This document shows positions 25,178 through 31,610 of a stretch of DNA of 31,610 nt, piece by piece. The position numbers and the translations under genes were made by a program. The notes under the pieces are model-generated. The model saw only the letters and a list, made by a program, of their open reading frames with translations, was not told the DNA's origin and searched no databases. Numbering within the stretch: the first letter of the stretch is position 1; each line of letters starts with the position of its first letter. This DNA is from CAYUWG01 sp964448285 (GTDB lineage Bacteria; Bacteroidota; Ignavibacteria; SZUA-365). The DNA lies in assembly GCA_964448285.1 (NCBI GenBank), contig CAYUWG010000046.1:1-31610 (forward strand), read 5' to 3'.

Positions 25178-25557
25178 TCGAAGTCTCCTTCCGAATCATC
25201 TCTATGCGTTGAATGCGGCTCCCAAAGCTCACCGTTGCATGGAACGACATCGACCGTCACGTGCTCGTCGAGCTTCATGCAGAGAACGCCTGTCTGCTCG
25301 AAATGCCTGCACGAAGAACACAACGTCCCGCTCATGACGTCACGCGTTTCATCCTTGTAGAGTCGGTATTGAATCTGCATCGGATGAATCACGATGGCAT
25401 AGAGCGATATGACGGTGACGCCCCACCACAGTCCGTAATCGACCCAGCTCACGTAATCATAAAGGAGAAGCGCGGCCGTAATGACGAGCGCAGTTCGAAG
25501 GATCGCCCAACTGACGATACTGCCGATGGTATTCCTGTATGGTGTCTTACCGGACAT
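25174..25557 (-). CDS. Small membrane protein with C-terminal four-cysteine cluster
   Basis: 127 residues from ATG at 25557. Two membrane helices (~14-34 'VSWAILRTALVITAALLLY' and ~43-60 'LWWGVTVISLYAIVIHPM') are joined by a short acidic turn. The tail, predicted cytoplasmic from its Arg/Lys content, has Cys80-x2-Cys83-x9-Cys93-x13-Cys107 ('CSSCRHFEQTGVLCM', 'VVPCNGELWEP'). This spacing resembles small zinc or [4Fe-4S]-binding motifs; which metal is bound cannot be told. The stop overlaps the cytochrome start by 4 bp. I do not recognise the family. It is divergent from the operon at 25635. Confidence 0.75.
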   Translation of the reverse strand: MSGKTPYRNTIGSIVSWAILRTALVITAALLLYDYVSWVDYGLWWGVTVISLYAIVIHPMQIQYRLYKDETRDVMSGTLCSSCRHFEQTGVLCMKLDEHVTVDVVPCNGELWEPHSTHRDDSEGDFE

Positions 25558-25584
25558 GTGACGTGTTTGTAAGGATGCTGTTCG

Positions 25585-25614
25585 TTGCTTCACTACGGTG
25601 ATTCTTATACTTTG
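25585..25614 (+). promoter_or_regulatory. Candidate Bacteroidota-type promoter of the six-gene operon
   Basis: TTG (25585-25587), 20 nt, then TACTTTG (25608-25614), matching the -33/-7 layout and the arrangement upstream of fbaB. TATACT (25606-25611) overlaps as a possible -10. It lies 20 nt before the ATG at 25635 in a 77-bp divergent intergenic region. Confidence 0.4.
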
Positions 25615-25634
25615 CCGCAACGGACTCGAATAAG

Positions 25635-26546
25635 ATGACCCGTCCACTTATGAAAACCAACTCACTGAAATCACTCTTCACGCATCGCTCGCTGCAAGGT
25701 TGGACGCCTGCCTGGTCATACAAGTCTCATGACCCGCTCTGGCTGATGAAGTTTTCCGGTGACGGATATATCCTCCTGGAAACGCGCAACACCGACGAGC
25801 GGCGTGTACGGTTTTCCTGCATCGAGGAGTCAGGCGGAAAAGCCTTGTGGAAGGATCAGTCCTACGCACATGAGTGGTGGGCAGGGATTGAGGACGTGTG
25901 CGATGGTCGCGTGTTCTTCCACGGCTACCGCAAGCCCGACATGCCGATGCATCTCGGTATTACGACAGTCGATCTTCAGACCGGACAAACTCTCTGGCAT
26001 GAGAACGACGCCACGTTCCTCTTCACGTGGGAGAGCGAAGTCTATATTTCGCGAAGGCACTTCGGTGGAGAAATCTATGCGACGTTGGACGTGGAAACCG
26101 GAACGCTTCTCAGGGATTTCGGAAGCGACAACTCCGTGTTGAAACCGCTTCGTCTTCGTCTCAACGAGCAGGATCGATTTGCAGGCTACCTCTATCCCGA
26201 GCACTTCGACGAGCAGCATCCCTTGTACGAGGAGTATCATGCGCTTGTCTTTTCATACTGCGACTTGGAAAAAGCGCGCGGCAACATCGATGTTCTTCTG
26301 TCCGGCAACGCCCTTCTCCTGAGCTGGCATGAAGTGATCGGCTTCGATAACGCCTTGCAGCAAAGGCTTGCGCAACGCTTCTTTGCGTTCGATGCGCGGG
26401 AACGGAGCCTCGTCTATCGCGACACGATCAGCGAGGACAGACCGCAGCCGGGCATCGACTCGTATTTCATCAAGGACAGACAGCTCCTGTATATTCGCAA
26501 CGGCCTCGAGCTTGTCGCACATTCATTGGATGACATTTCACTATGA
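25635..26546 (+). CDS. DUF4905-like protein, function unknown
   Basis: 303 residues without signal peptide. The sequence has repeated beta-strand units with aromatic-Gly turns ('WSYKSHDPLWLMKFSGDGYI', 'TTVDLQTGQTLWHENDATFL', 'YATLDVETGTLLRDFG'), giving the look of a beta-propeller/PQQ-like fold, as in the Bacteroidota family DUF4905. I recognise it by this pattern only. It contains no catalytic motif. First gene of a compact operon; its stop overlaps the yjbQ start (ATGA). The ATG at 25635 has no good Shine-Dalgarno and an ATG five codons downstream is an alternative. Confidence 0.7.
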   Translation: MTRPLMKTNSLKSLFTHRSLQGWTPAWSYKSHDPLWLMKFSGDGYILLETRNTDERRVRFSCIEESGGKALWKDQSYAHEWWAGIEDVCDGRVFFHGYRKPDMPMHLGITTVDLQTGQTLWHENDATFLFTWESEVYISRRHFGGEIYATLDVETGTLLRDFGSDNSVLKPLRLRLNEQDRFAGYLYPEHFDEQHPLYEEYHALVFSYCDLEKARGNIDVLLSGNALLLSWHEVIGFDNALQQRLAQRFFAFDARERSLVYRDTISEDRPQPGIDSYFIKDRQLLYIRNGLELVAHSLDDISL

Positions 26547-26962
26547 AAATCATAACGGATTCCCTGCACGTCGAAACGCGCGGCAATAACGATATGCACG
26601 ACCTCACCGACCGGATCGGCTTGCTCCTTTCGAAGCACAAGCTGACAACCGGTTTCGTGATCGTCTTCGTCCCCGGTTCGACGGCAGGCATCACGACTAT
26701 CGAATACGAACCGGGACTGAAGCATGATTTCAGTGCGTTGATGGAGCGCCTTGCGCCGAAGAACATCCAGTATCACCACGACGAAGCATGGAACGACGGC
26801 AACGGACATTCCCACGTGCGCGCTTCGCTGCTCGGCCCATCCATGCAGATCCCGTTTCAGAATGGAAGAATGCTTCTCGGAACCTGGCAACAAGTCGTGC
26901 TCGTGGACTTCGACAACCGCACACGAACCCGTAATCTCGTCATTCAGTTTTTCGGCGAATGA
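26543..26962 (+). CDS. YjbQ/UPF0047 family protein
   Basis: 139 residues, the family's standard length. Hallmarks: 'VFVPGSTAGITTIEYEPGL', 'HHDEAWNDGNGHSHVRASLL' (metal/active-site His and Asp cluster, residues ~78-97), 'LGTWQQVVLVDFDNRTRTR'. Members have been reported to have weak thiamine-phosphate synthase activity ('secondary thiamine-phosphate synthase'), but the physiological role is unsettled. The protein is trimeric in known structures. The ATG overlaps the upstream stop (ATGA), and its own stop overlaps the next gene's start in the same way, so the three genes are translationally coupled. Confidence 0.93.
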   Translation: MKIITDSLHVETRGNNDMHDLTDRIGLLLSKHKLTTGFVIVFVPGSTAGITTIEYEPGLKHDFSALMERLAPKNIQYHHDEAWNDGNGHSHVRASLLGPSMQIPFQNGRMLLGTWQQVVLVDFDNRTRTRNLVIQFFGE

Positions 26963-27660
26963 AACAGTCGGTCATGAGCATTTCCGACATGCACTGGAAT
27001 ATCCTTCGATGGGTCCTTCCGCGTAAGCGGCAAGTGTACGACGCTGTCTATGAGCAATTGCGCAGGGCGCATCATCTTGCACCGGGCCGCTGGGGCGAAG
27101 GGCACTTGCTCTTCTGCCTCTCGGAATCGACTGATGACGAACGGGAGTCGCCATCTTCGGTGTTCGCATACGGCGTCGTTGAATACCGCTCATCCTCGCT
27201 AATCGTCACCGTCCATGATGAAGCGGATGAAACGATCGAAGCGCAATTTTCAGGAGTCGGGCATCAAGATGAAGACATGACGCGACGGTATTGCTATTCG
27301 TACTGGAATCCCGGCGATCCATCACCTGCGGCGGGGACAGCGGTGAGGGAACTTACCCTTTCGCCGAGATACGTCCTTGTACTTGCGCGCGGTGACGAAA
27401 AGCTCTGGATTCACGACAGAGAGACGCAGAGGAATATCCTGATTCCGCAGACGCAGTTTTACGTCGAGTTGACGCGCGTTCAGCCGGGGCGCGGACGCAG
27501 GCAGTTCCACCCGAGAGAATTGTTCCTCTCCGATGATTTCACCGACGAGCAGCTCATCGCAGCGTTTCACACCTACAACAGATCATGGCGCAAAGTGCAG
27601 CTTGCACAGAATGCCCCGCAACGAAACCGGTCACGGCTGAAGAGTCTATTCAACGATTGA
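26959..27660 (+). CDS. Hypothetical protein, unrecognised family
   Basis: 233 residues, no signal peptide or membrane span. The N-terminal ~50 residues contain helix-forming and basic stretches ('NILRWVLPRKRQVYDAVYEQ'); the middle is beta-rich ('SVFAYGVVEYRSSSLIVTVH', 'RYVLVLARGDEKLWIHDRE'); the C-terminus is basic ('SWRKVQLAQNAPQRNRSR'). Two cysteines only, no recognised motif. ATGA overlap with yjbQ upstream and 3 bp from the isomerase gene downstream mark it as a real member of the operon. I cannot assign a function. Confidence 0.8.
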   Translation: MKQSVMSISDMHWNILRWVLPRKRQVYDAVYEQLRRAHHLAPGRWGEGHLLFCLSESTDDERESPSSVFAYGVVEYRSSSLIVTVHDEADETIEAQFSGVGHQDEDMTRRYCYSYWNPGDPSPAAGTAVRELTLSPRYVLVLARGDEKLWIHDRETQRNILIPQTQFYVELTRVQPGRGRRQFHPRELFLSDDFTDEQLIAAFHTYNRSWRKVQLAQNAPQRNRSRLKSLFND

Positions 27661-27663
27661 CGA

Positions 27664-28635
27664 ATGAGTAACGAAGAAGCGATCATACACGGACGCGAAG
27701 TGATTCGCATCGAAGCACAAGCCGTCGAATCTCTCATCGATAGAATCGATGGTGCGTTTGCTGACGCCGTCGGGATGATCTTCAAAAGCACCGGACGCCT
27801 CATCGTGACGGGCATCGGCAAGAGCGGTCTCATCGCGCGCAAGATCGTCGCGACGATGAACTCGACGGGCACGCCCGCAATTTACCTTCACCCCGCCGAC
27901 GCCATTCACGGCGACTTGGGAATGGTACGCAAAGAGGACGTCGTGCTGATGCTGTCGAAGAGCGGGAACACGCAGGAGCTGCGGCAAATCATCCCGATCT
28001 TCAAGCGCATCGGTGTGCCGATCATCTCCATCGTCGGGGAACCGCGCTCGTACATCGCCGAGCAATCGGACGTCGCGCTCGACGGCAGCGTTGCTGAAGA
28101 GGCGTGCCCGCACGATCTCGCGCCGACCGCTTCGACAACCGCTTCACTCGCGCTCGGCGACGCGCTTGCAATCACGCTTTTGAAGAAGCGCAACTTCACC
28201 GCCGATGATTTCGCTCTCTTCCACCCCGGCGGAGTACTTGGCCGAAGGCTCCTTCTCGACATCGGGGAGATCATGACGACGGGAGACAAGATCCCTTGCG
28301 TGCATCAGTCCGTTTCGCTGCGCGACGCGATCATCGAAATCACATCGAAGCGCTTAGGTGCGACGTGCGTCCTGGACGATCACGGCGCGCTTGCGGGCAT
28401 CATCACCGACGGAGATTTGCGCAGGCTTCTCGAACGCGATACCGACTTGACCCATCTCATCGCCTACGACGTGATGACGCGCAATCCAAAGACCCTCCCC
28501 GTACACACGCTCGCGAGTACCGCTTTGGAAATCATGGAGCAGTACAAAATCACCCAGCTCGTCATCACCGATCCACAACGGAAGCCGATCGGAATCATCC
28601 ACCTGCACGATCTCATTCAGCTCGGAATCCGGTAA
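27664..28635 (+). CDS. kdsD: D-arabinose 5-phosphate isomerase, KpsF/GutQ family
   Basis: 323 residues, typical for KdsD/GutQ. Residues ~40-195 are the SIS sugar-isomerase domain with Lys53 in 'VTGIGKSGLIARKI', 'PADAIHGDLGMV' (His82 region), 'MLSKSGNTQEL' and the His187 motif 'FHPGGVLGRRLL'. Two CBS domains follow (~205-320, 'GATCVLDDHGALAGIITDGD', 'ITQLVITDPQRKPIGIIHL'). The enzyme interconverts ribulose-5-phosphate and arabinose-5-phosphate, the first step of Kdo synthesis for LPS. The canonical Kdo partner genes (kdsA, kdsB, kdsC) are not next to it. It begins 3 bp after the previous stop and its own stop is 3 bp before the next start. Confidence 0.93.
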   Translation: MSNEEAIIHGREVIRIEAQAVESLIDRIDGAFADAVGMIFKSTGRLIVTGIGKSGLIARKIVATMNSTGTPAIYLHPADAIHGDLGMVRKEDVVLMLSKSGNTQELRQIIPIFKRIGVPIISIVGEPRSYIAEQSDVALDGSVAEEACPHDLAPTASTTASLALGDALAITLLKKRNFTADDFALFHPGGVLGRRLLLDIGEIMTTGDKIPCVHQSVSLRDAIIEITSKRLGATCVLDDHGALAGIITDGDLRRLLERDTDLTHLIAYDVMTRNPKTLPVHTLASTALEIMEQYKITQLVITDPQRKPIGIIHLHDLIQLGIR

Positions 28636-28638
28636 GCC

Positions 28639-30486
28639 GTGAATCGAACGACGCTGCTTGAACTTCTGAAAGAGAAAGTCCTCCTCTTCGATGGCGGCAT
28701 GGGTACGGAGTTGTACAACCGAGGGGTCTATATCAACAAGTGCTTCGACGAACTCAACGTCTCGAATCCATCGTTAGTGAGGCTCGTGCACGAAGATTAT
28801 CGCAAGGCCGGTGCCGACGTACTTGAAACGAATACCTACGGCGCGAATCGTTTCAAACTGAAGTCGCACGGACTGGCCGACCAACTCTATCGAATCAACG
28901 CTGAAGGAGCGAAGCTCGCGCGCGAAATCGCAGGAGACGACCTGATGGTCGCAGGAGCCGTCGGCCCTCTCGGTGTGCAGATCGAGCCGTTGGGACCGAT
29001 TTCCGCAGAGGAGACGCGCGCTATTTTTCAGGAGCAAATCCGCGCATTGATCGAAGGCGGCGTCGATCTCATCATCTTCGAAACGTTCACGTATCACGAC
29101 GAACTGTTGCAGGGCGTACGCGCCGTGCGCGAGATCAGCGACATCCCCGTCATTGCGCAGATGACGCTGAACGACGATGCGACCTCTCTCACCGGCGCAA
29201 ACCCTGAAGTCGTCATCAAAGACCTCGAACAAACCGGCGCAGACGTGATCGGCGTCAACTGCTCCGTCGGTCCGCACGTCATGCTCAACTGGCTCGAACG
29301 CGCCCGCGGCCTGACGTCATTCCCGATTTCCATCATGCCGAACGCCGGCAAGCCGCGCAACGTCGAGGGACGCAATATCTACATGACTTCACCGGAATAT
29401 CTCGGTGAGTTCGCCAAGCACTTCATTCAAGCCGGAGCGAACGTCATCGGCGGATGCTGCGGCACGGGTCCGGATCACATCAAACGGATGCGGGACGCTG
29501 TCGCTGTCTATGCGCCGCAGACGCGCAAAGTGAAAGTCATCATCAAGTCGTTCGAAAAGCCCGGCGACGTTCACGTCATTCCCACTTCCGAGAAGTCACG
29601 ATTAGCGAAGCGGCTTGCGGAAAAGCACTTCGTCACGTTCGTAGAGCTTGTCGCGCCGCGCGGCGTCTCAGCGGAGAGAGAAGTCGCCGGTGCGAAGCGC
29701 GTGAAGTCGATCGGAATCGACGTCATCAACATCCCGGACGGGCCGCGAGCGAGCGCACGCATGTCCGCGCTTTCGATGGCCGTGCAGATCGAACGTGATG
29801 CCGGCATCGAGACGGTTCTGCATTACGCCTGCCGCGACAGAAACGTCATCGGCATTCAATCCGATATTCTCGGAGCCTACGCACTCGGCATTCGAAACAT
29901 TCTCGCGATCACGGGTGACCCGCCAAAGTTGGGAAACTACCCGGACGCGACCGCCGTCTTCGACGTGGACGCCATCGGCCTCGTCAACATTCTCAACAGG
30001 TTGAACCACGGTCTCGACATCGCGGGCAATCCCTTCGGTGCGCCGACCTCGATGTTCATCGGCGTCGGGGTGAATCCCGGCGCGATCGATCTTGACCAGG
30101 AACTGCGCCGCCTCGATTGGAAGGTCGAAGCGGGTGCCGAGTACATCGTGACACAGCCCGTATTCGATCTCGACGTGTTCCATCGATTCCTGCGAAGGGT
30201 CGAGCATTTGCGCCTTCCGATCATTGCGGGCTTGTGGCCTCTTGCTTCGCTGCGCAATGCAGAATTCATGAACAATGAAGTTCCCGGATGCAACGTACCG
30301 GACTGGATTCTCGACCGCATGCGGAAGCACCGGGATTCGAAGGAAGCAGGCCGCGCTGAGGGCATAGCCATTGCGCGTGAAACGCTCGAAGTGATGAAGA
30401 ACGACATCGCAGGCGTTCAGATTGCCGCGCCGTTCGGCCGCGTGGAAACCGTCGTCGAATTGTTGGATGGAATTTCTCTGCGTTGA
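28639..30486 (+). CDS. Bifunctional homocysteine S-methyltransferase / methylenetetrahydrofolate reductase
   Basis: 615 residues, GTG start 3 bp after the upstream stop. Residues ~1-300 are the homocysteine S-methyltransferase domain: 'LLFDGGMGTELYNRG', and the zinc ligands Cys208 ('GVNCSVGP') and Cys273-Cys274 ('IGGCCGTGPDH'). Residues ~325-610 are the MTHFR domain: 'HFVTFVELVAPRG', 'CRDRNVIGIQSDILGAYALG', 'NILAITGDPPKLGNYPDA' and 'AGAEYIVTQPVFDLDVF'. Fusion of these two activities is known (Bacillus YitJ type). It lacks the cobalamin domain of full MetH. It makes 5-methyl-THF and transfers methyl groups to homocysteine, giving methionine. It links to the cbs/gamma-lyase pair at 13369-15910. 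Confidence 0.95.
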   Translation: MNRTTLLELLKEKVLLFDGGMGTELYNRGVYINKCFDELNVSNPSLVRLVHEDYRKAGADVLETNTYGANRFKLKSHGLADQLYRINAEGAKLAREIAGDDLMVAGAVGPLGVQIEPLGPISAEETRAIFQEQIRALIEGGVDLIIFETFTYHDELLQGVRAVREISDIPVIAQMTLNDDATSLTGANPEVVIKDLEQTGADVIGVNCSVGPHVMLNWLERARGLTSFPISIMPNAGKPRNVEGRNIYMTSPEYLGEFAKHFIQAGANVIGGCCGTGPDHIKRMRDAVAVYAPQTRKVKVIIKSFEKPGDVHVIPTSEKSRLAKRLAEKHFVTFVELVAPRGVSAEREVAGAKRVKSIGIDVINIPDGPRASARMSALSMAVQIERDAGIETVLHYACRDRNVIGIQSDILGAYALGIRNILAITGDPPKLGNYPDATAVFDVDAIGLVNILNRLNHGLDIAGNPFGAPTSMFIGVGVNPGAIDLDQELRRLDWKVEAGAEYIVTQPVFDLDVFHRFLRRVEHLRLPIIAGLWPLASLRNAEFMNNEVPGCNVPDWILDRMRKHRDSKEAGRAEGIAIARETLEVMKNDIAGVQIAAPFGRVETVVELLDGISLR

Positions 30487-30489
30487 ACG

Positions 30490-31137
30490 ATGCACACACG
30501 AGAGCGAGTGAACATCCCTCCGAATTTTCTTGCGTCATTTCTCGACGTGTGTAAGCGCCTTTCCGACAAGCGCATGGTGGCTGCCACCGATGGCAACGTC
30601 TCCGCACGCTTAGACGCGCGACACATCCTCTGCACACCGTCCGGACTGAACAAGGGTCTGCTTTCACGAAACGACTTGCTCGTGATCCGCGATAACGGAA
30701 CGCACTTCGACGGACGCAGGCAGATGTCCTCCGAGATCCGGATGCATCTTCAGTTTTACCTTCTGCGCCCTGAGGTGCACGCTGTCGTCCACGCGCACCC
30801 GATCTATGCAACGGGATTCGCCTGTGCCGCACAGACGATCACCGACGGTGTATTTCCCGAAGTCATCGTCGGACTTGGCCGCATTCCTATCGTCCCGTAC
30901 GCAACACCCGGCACCGACGAGCTTCCCGAAGCGATCCAGCCGTTCGTTCGATACGACGCGTTACTGTTGCAAAACCACGGCGCTGTAACGGTCGGAAAGA
31001 CGCTTCGCGAAGCGTACGAACGAATGGAAAAAGTCGAGCACTCTGCACAGACGCTCTTCGTCGCCCGGATGCTCGGCGGCGAGAATATCCTTTCGTCCGA
31101 GCAGGTCGCGCGACTGCTGAGCGTTGCTTATAGCTGA
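30490..31137 (+). CDS. Class II aldolase/adducin family protein
   Basis: 215 residues with the zinc-binding set of the family: His101 and His103 ('VVHAHPIYATGF') and His163 ('LLLQNHGAVTVG'), plus Glu82 ('SSEIRMHLQFY'), matching Glu73, His92, His94 and His155 of L-fuculose-1-phosphate aldolase. 'ATDGNVSARLD' corresponds to the phosphate-loop region. It could be an L-fuculose-phosphate aldolase, ribulose-phosphate epimerase-like or dehydratase-type enzyme; the substrate cannot be fixed. The start is ATG 3 bp after the methyltransferase stop. It is the last gene of the operon, followed by repeats. Confidence 0.9.
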   Translation: MHTRERVNIPPNFLASFLDVCKRLSDKRMVAATDGNVSARLDARHILCTPSGLNKGLLSRNDLLVIRDNGTHFDGRRQMSSEIRMHLQFYLLRPEVHAVVHAHPIYATGFACAAQTITDGVFPEVIVGLGRIPIVPYATPGTDELPEAIQPFVRYDALLLQNHGAVTVGKTLREAYERMEKVEHSAQTLFVARMLGGENILSSEQVARLLSVAYS

Positions 31138-31154
31138 TTGCTCGTGGCTGTCGG

Positions 31155-31234
31155 TGGAACGGAGGGTCGGAGGATCGGGGGAACGGAGGATCGGAGGATC
31201 GGGGGAACGGAGGATCGGGGGAACGGAGGATCGG
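31155..31234 (+). repeat. G-rich short tandem repeat
   Basis: Starting 17 bp after the aldolase stop, units of about 8 bases ('ggaggatcgg') and 16 bases ('ggggaacggaggatcgg' type) repeat about four times. Runs of 2-5 G recur every few bases, so the plus strand could fold into a weak two-tetrad G-quadruplex. On the minus strand it reads as a repetitive Pro/Ile/Leu/Arg peptide, but without a credible start or family, so I do not call it coding. Confidence 0.85.
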
Positions 31235-31576
31235 TTTCTCGTTCCCATCGCTCCGCGTGGGAATGAAGCATCTGACGCTCCGCGTCGTTGCTCACTTCGC
31301 CGGGATTACAGATTACTGATTACGGATTTGGGATTTGCGATTTGGGATTTCTCGTTCCCATCGCTCCGCGTGGGAATGAAGCATCTGACGCTCCGCGTCG
31401 TTGCTCAGTTTTCGATGGTCGGGATTTGCGATTTGGGATTTCTCGTTCCCATCGCTTCCGCGTGGGAATGAAGCCTCTGACGCTCCGCGTCGTTGCTCAG
31501 TTTTCGATGGTCGGGATTTGCGATTTGGGATTTCTCGTTCCCATTTCTCGGTCCAATCGCTCCGCGTGGGAACGAG
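31235..31576 (+). repeat. Repetitive extragenic palindrome-like units, about four copies
   Basis: Three near-identical ~60-bp units at 31235-31294, 31348-31407 and 31439-31499 (the third has one extra T and one A-to-C change), and a fourth partial copy at 31531-31576. Each full unit has two hairpins: TTCCCA...TGGGAA with a CG-rich loop, and GACGC-TCC-GCGTC. The fourth has a perfect 10-bp stem, CTCGTTCCCA/TGGGAACGAG (31534-31543 and 31567-31576). Identical 31-bp linkers (31408-31438, 31500-31530) containing 'gggatttgcgatttggga' separate copies 2-3 and 3-4. This is REP-like intergenic DNA. Confidence 0.9.
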
Positions 31577-31610
31577 AATGCGGCGCACGTGCAATCCGTA
31601 ATCAGTAATC
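31311..31610. repeat. 18-bp inverted repeat flanking the REP-like array
   Basis: GATTACTGATTACGGATT at 31311-31328 is matched by its exact reverse complement at 31593-31610, the last bases of the window. It encloses copies 2-4 of the REP-like array. It may be part of a larger repeat continuing outside the window. No transposase gene lies inside. Confidence 0.75.

Noticed and set aside
29668..30495. 275-codon open frame on the minus strand
   Set aside because: It lies antisense within the strongly supported MTHFR domain; the composition is that of a shadow frame in GC-rich coding DNA.
30490..31137. Class II aldolase as a microcompartment enzyme partner of the shell protein
   Set aside because: Fucose/rhamnose microcompartments use such aldolases, but this gene is 13 kb away in an unrelated operon and I see no encapsulation peptide.
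31124..31471. Open frames running through the terminal repeats
   Set aside because: The predicted peptides simply translate the repeat units and have no ribosome site or domain.
31155..31610. CRISPR array
   Set aside because: Repeat units are tandem or separated by identical linkers, not by unique spacers, and there are no cas genes.

Overview
The window looks like chromosomal DNA of a Gram-negative bacterium of the Bacteroidota/Chlorobi superphylum. It is most reminiscent of Kapabacteria or Ignavibacteria, though the lineage is an inference. Two large secreted proteins end in type IX secretion (T9SS) sorting domains. Several proteins are small signal-peptide outer-membrane barrels, a Kdo-pathway isomerase implies LPS, and many genes lack a clear Shine-Dalgarno. 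About 29 genes are packed densely. I see no tRNA, rRNA, CRISPR array, insertion sequence or phage gene.

Layout. 23-3302 (minus): an ECF sigma factor, its membrane-bound anti-sigma-like partner with a barrel-like C-terminus, a terminator, then a rhomboid protease and a small outer-membrane protein. 3476-4790: a secreted redoxin divergent from an HD-domain protein. 4800-10524 (minus): a giant DUF3160/Hydin-repeat T9SS cargo, a TIGR01777 epimerase and a membrane protein with two 'PGLGQ' motifs. 10647-11699: class I fructose-bisphosphate aldolase (fbaB) with a strong terminator. 11769-13344: a divergent envelope pair (barrel-like protein and lipoprotein) around a palindromic AT-rich site. 13369-15910 (minus): cystathionine gamma-lyase/synthase and cystathionine beta-synthase. 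16046-16675: another barrel protein. 16848-19161 (plus): a PduT-like microcompartment shell protein, endonuclease III and purM. 19322-22279: a T9SS-type subtilase with a terminator. 22325-25557 (minus): a hypothetical protein, a secreted thioredoxin-like protein, a 3-methyladenine glycosylase, a dihaem cytochrome c lipoprotein and a small membrane protein with four cysteines. 25635-31137 (plus): six tightly packed genes: a DUF4905-like protein, YjbQ, an unknown, an arabinose-5-phosphate isomerase, a bifunctional homocysteine methyltransferase/MTHFR, and a class II aldolase. 31138-31610: no gene, only layered repeats.

How the genes fit together. CBS plus the gamma-lyase convert homocysteine to cysteine, while the methyltransferase/MTHFR recycles homocysteine to methionine, so two branches of the homocysteine node lie here. 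Endonuclease III and AAG are both base-excision repair enzymes. The most unusual points are a solitary shell protein with the Fe-S ligand cysteine of PduT but no enclosed enzymes nearby; an anti-sigma-like protein fused to a barrel-like domain and lying next to an intramembrane protease; a putative cytochrome/Cys-cluster membrane pair; and the repeat mosaic at the right edge.
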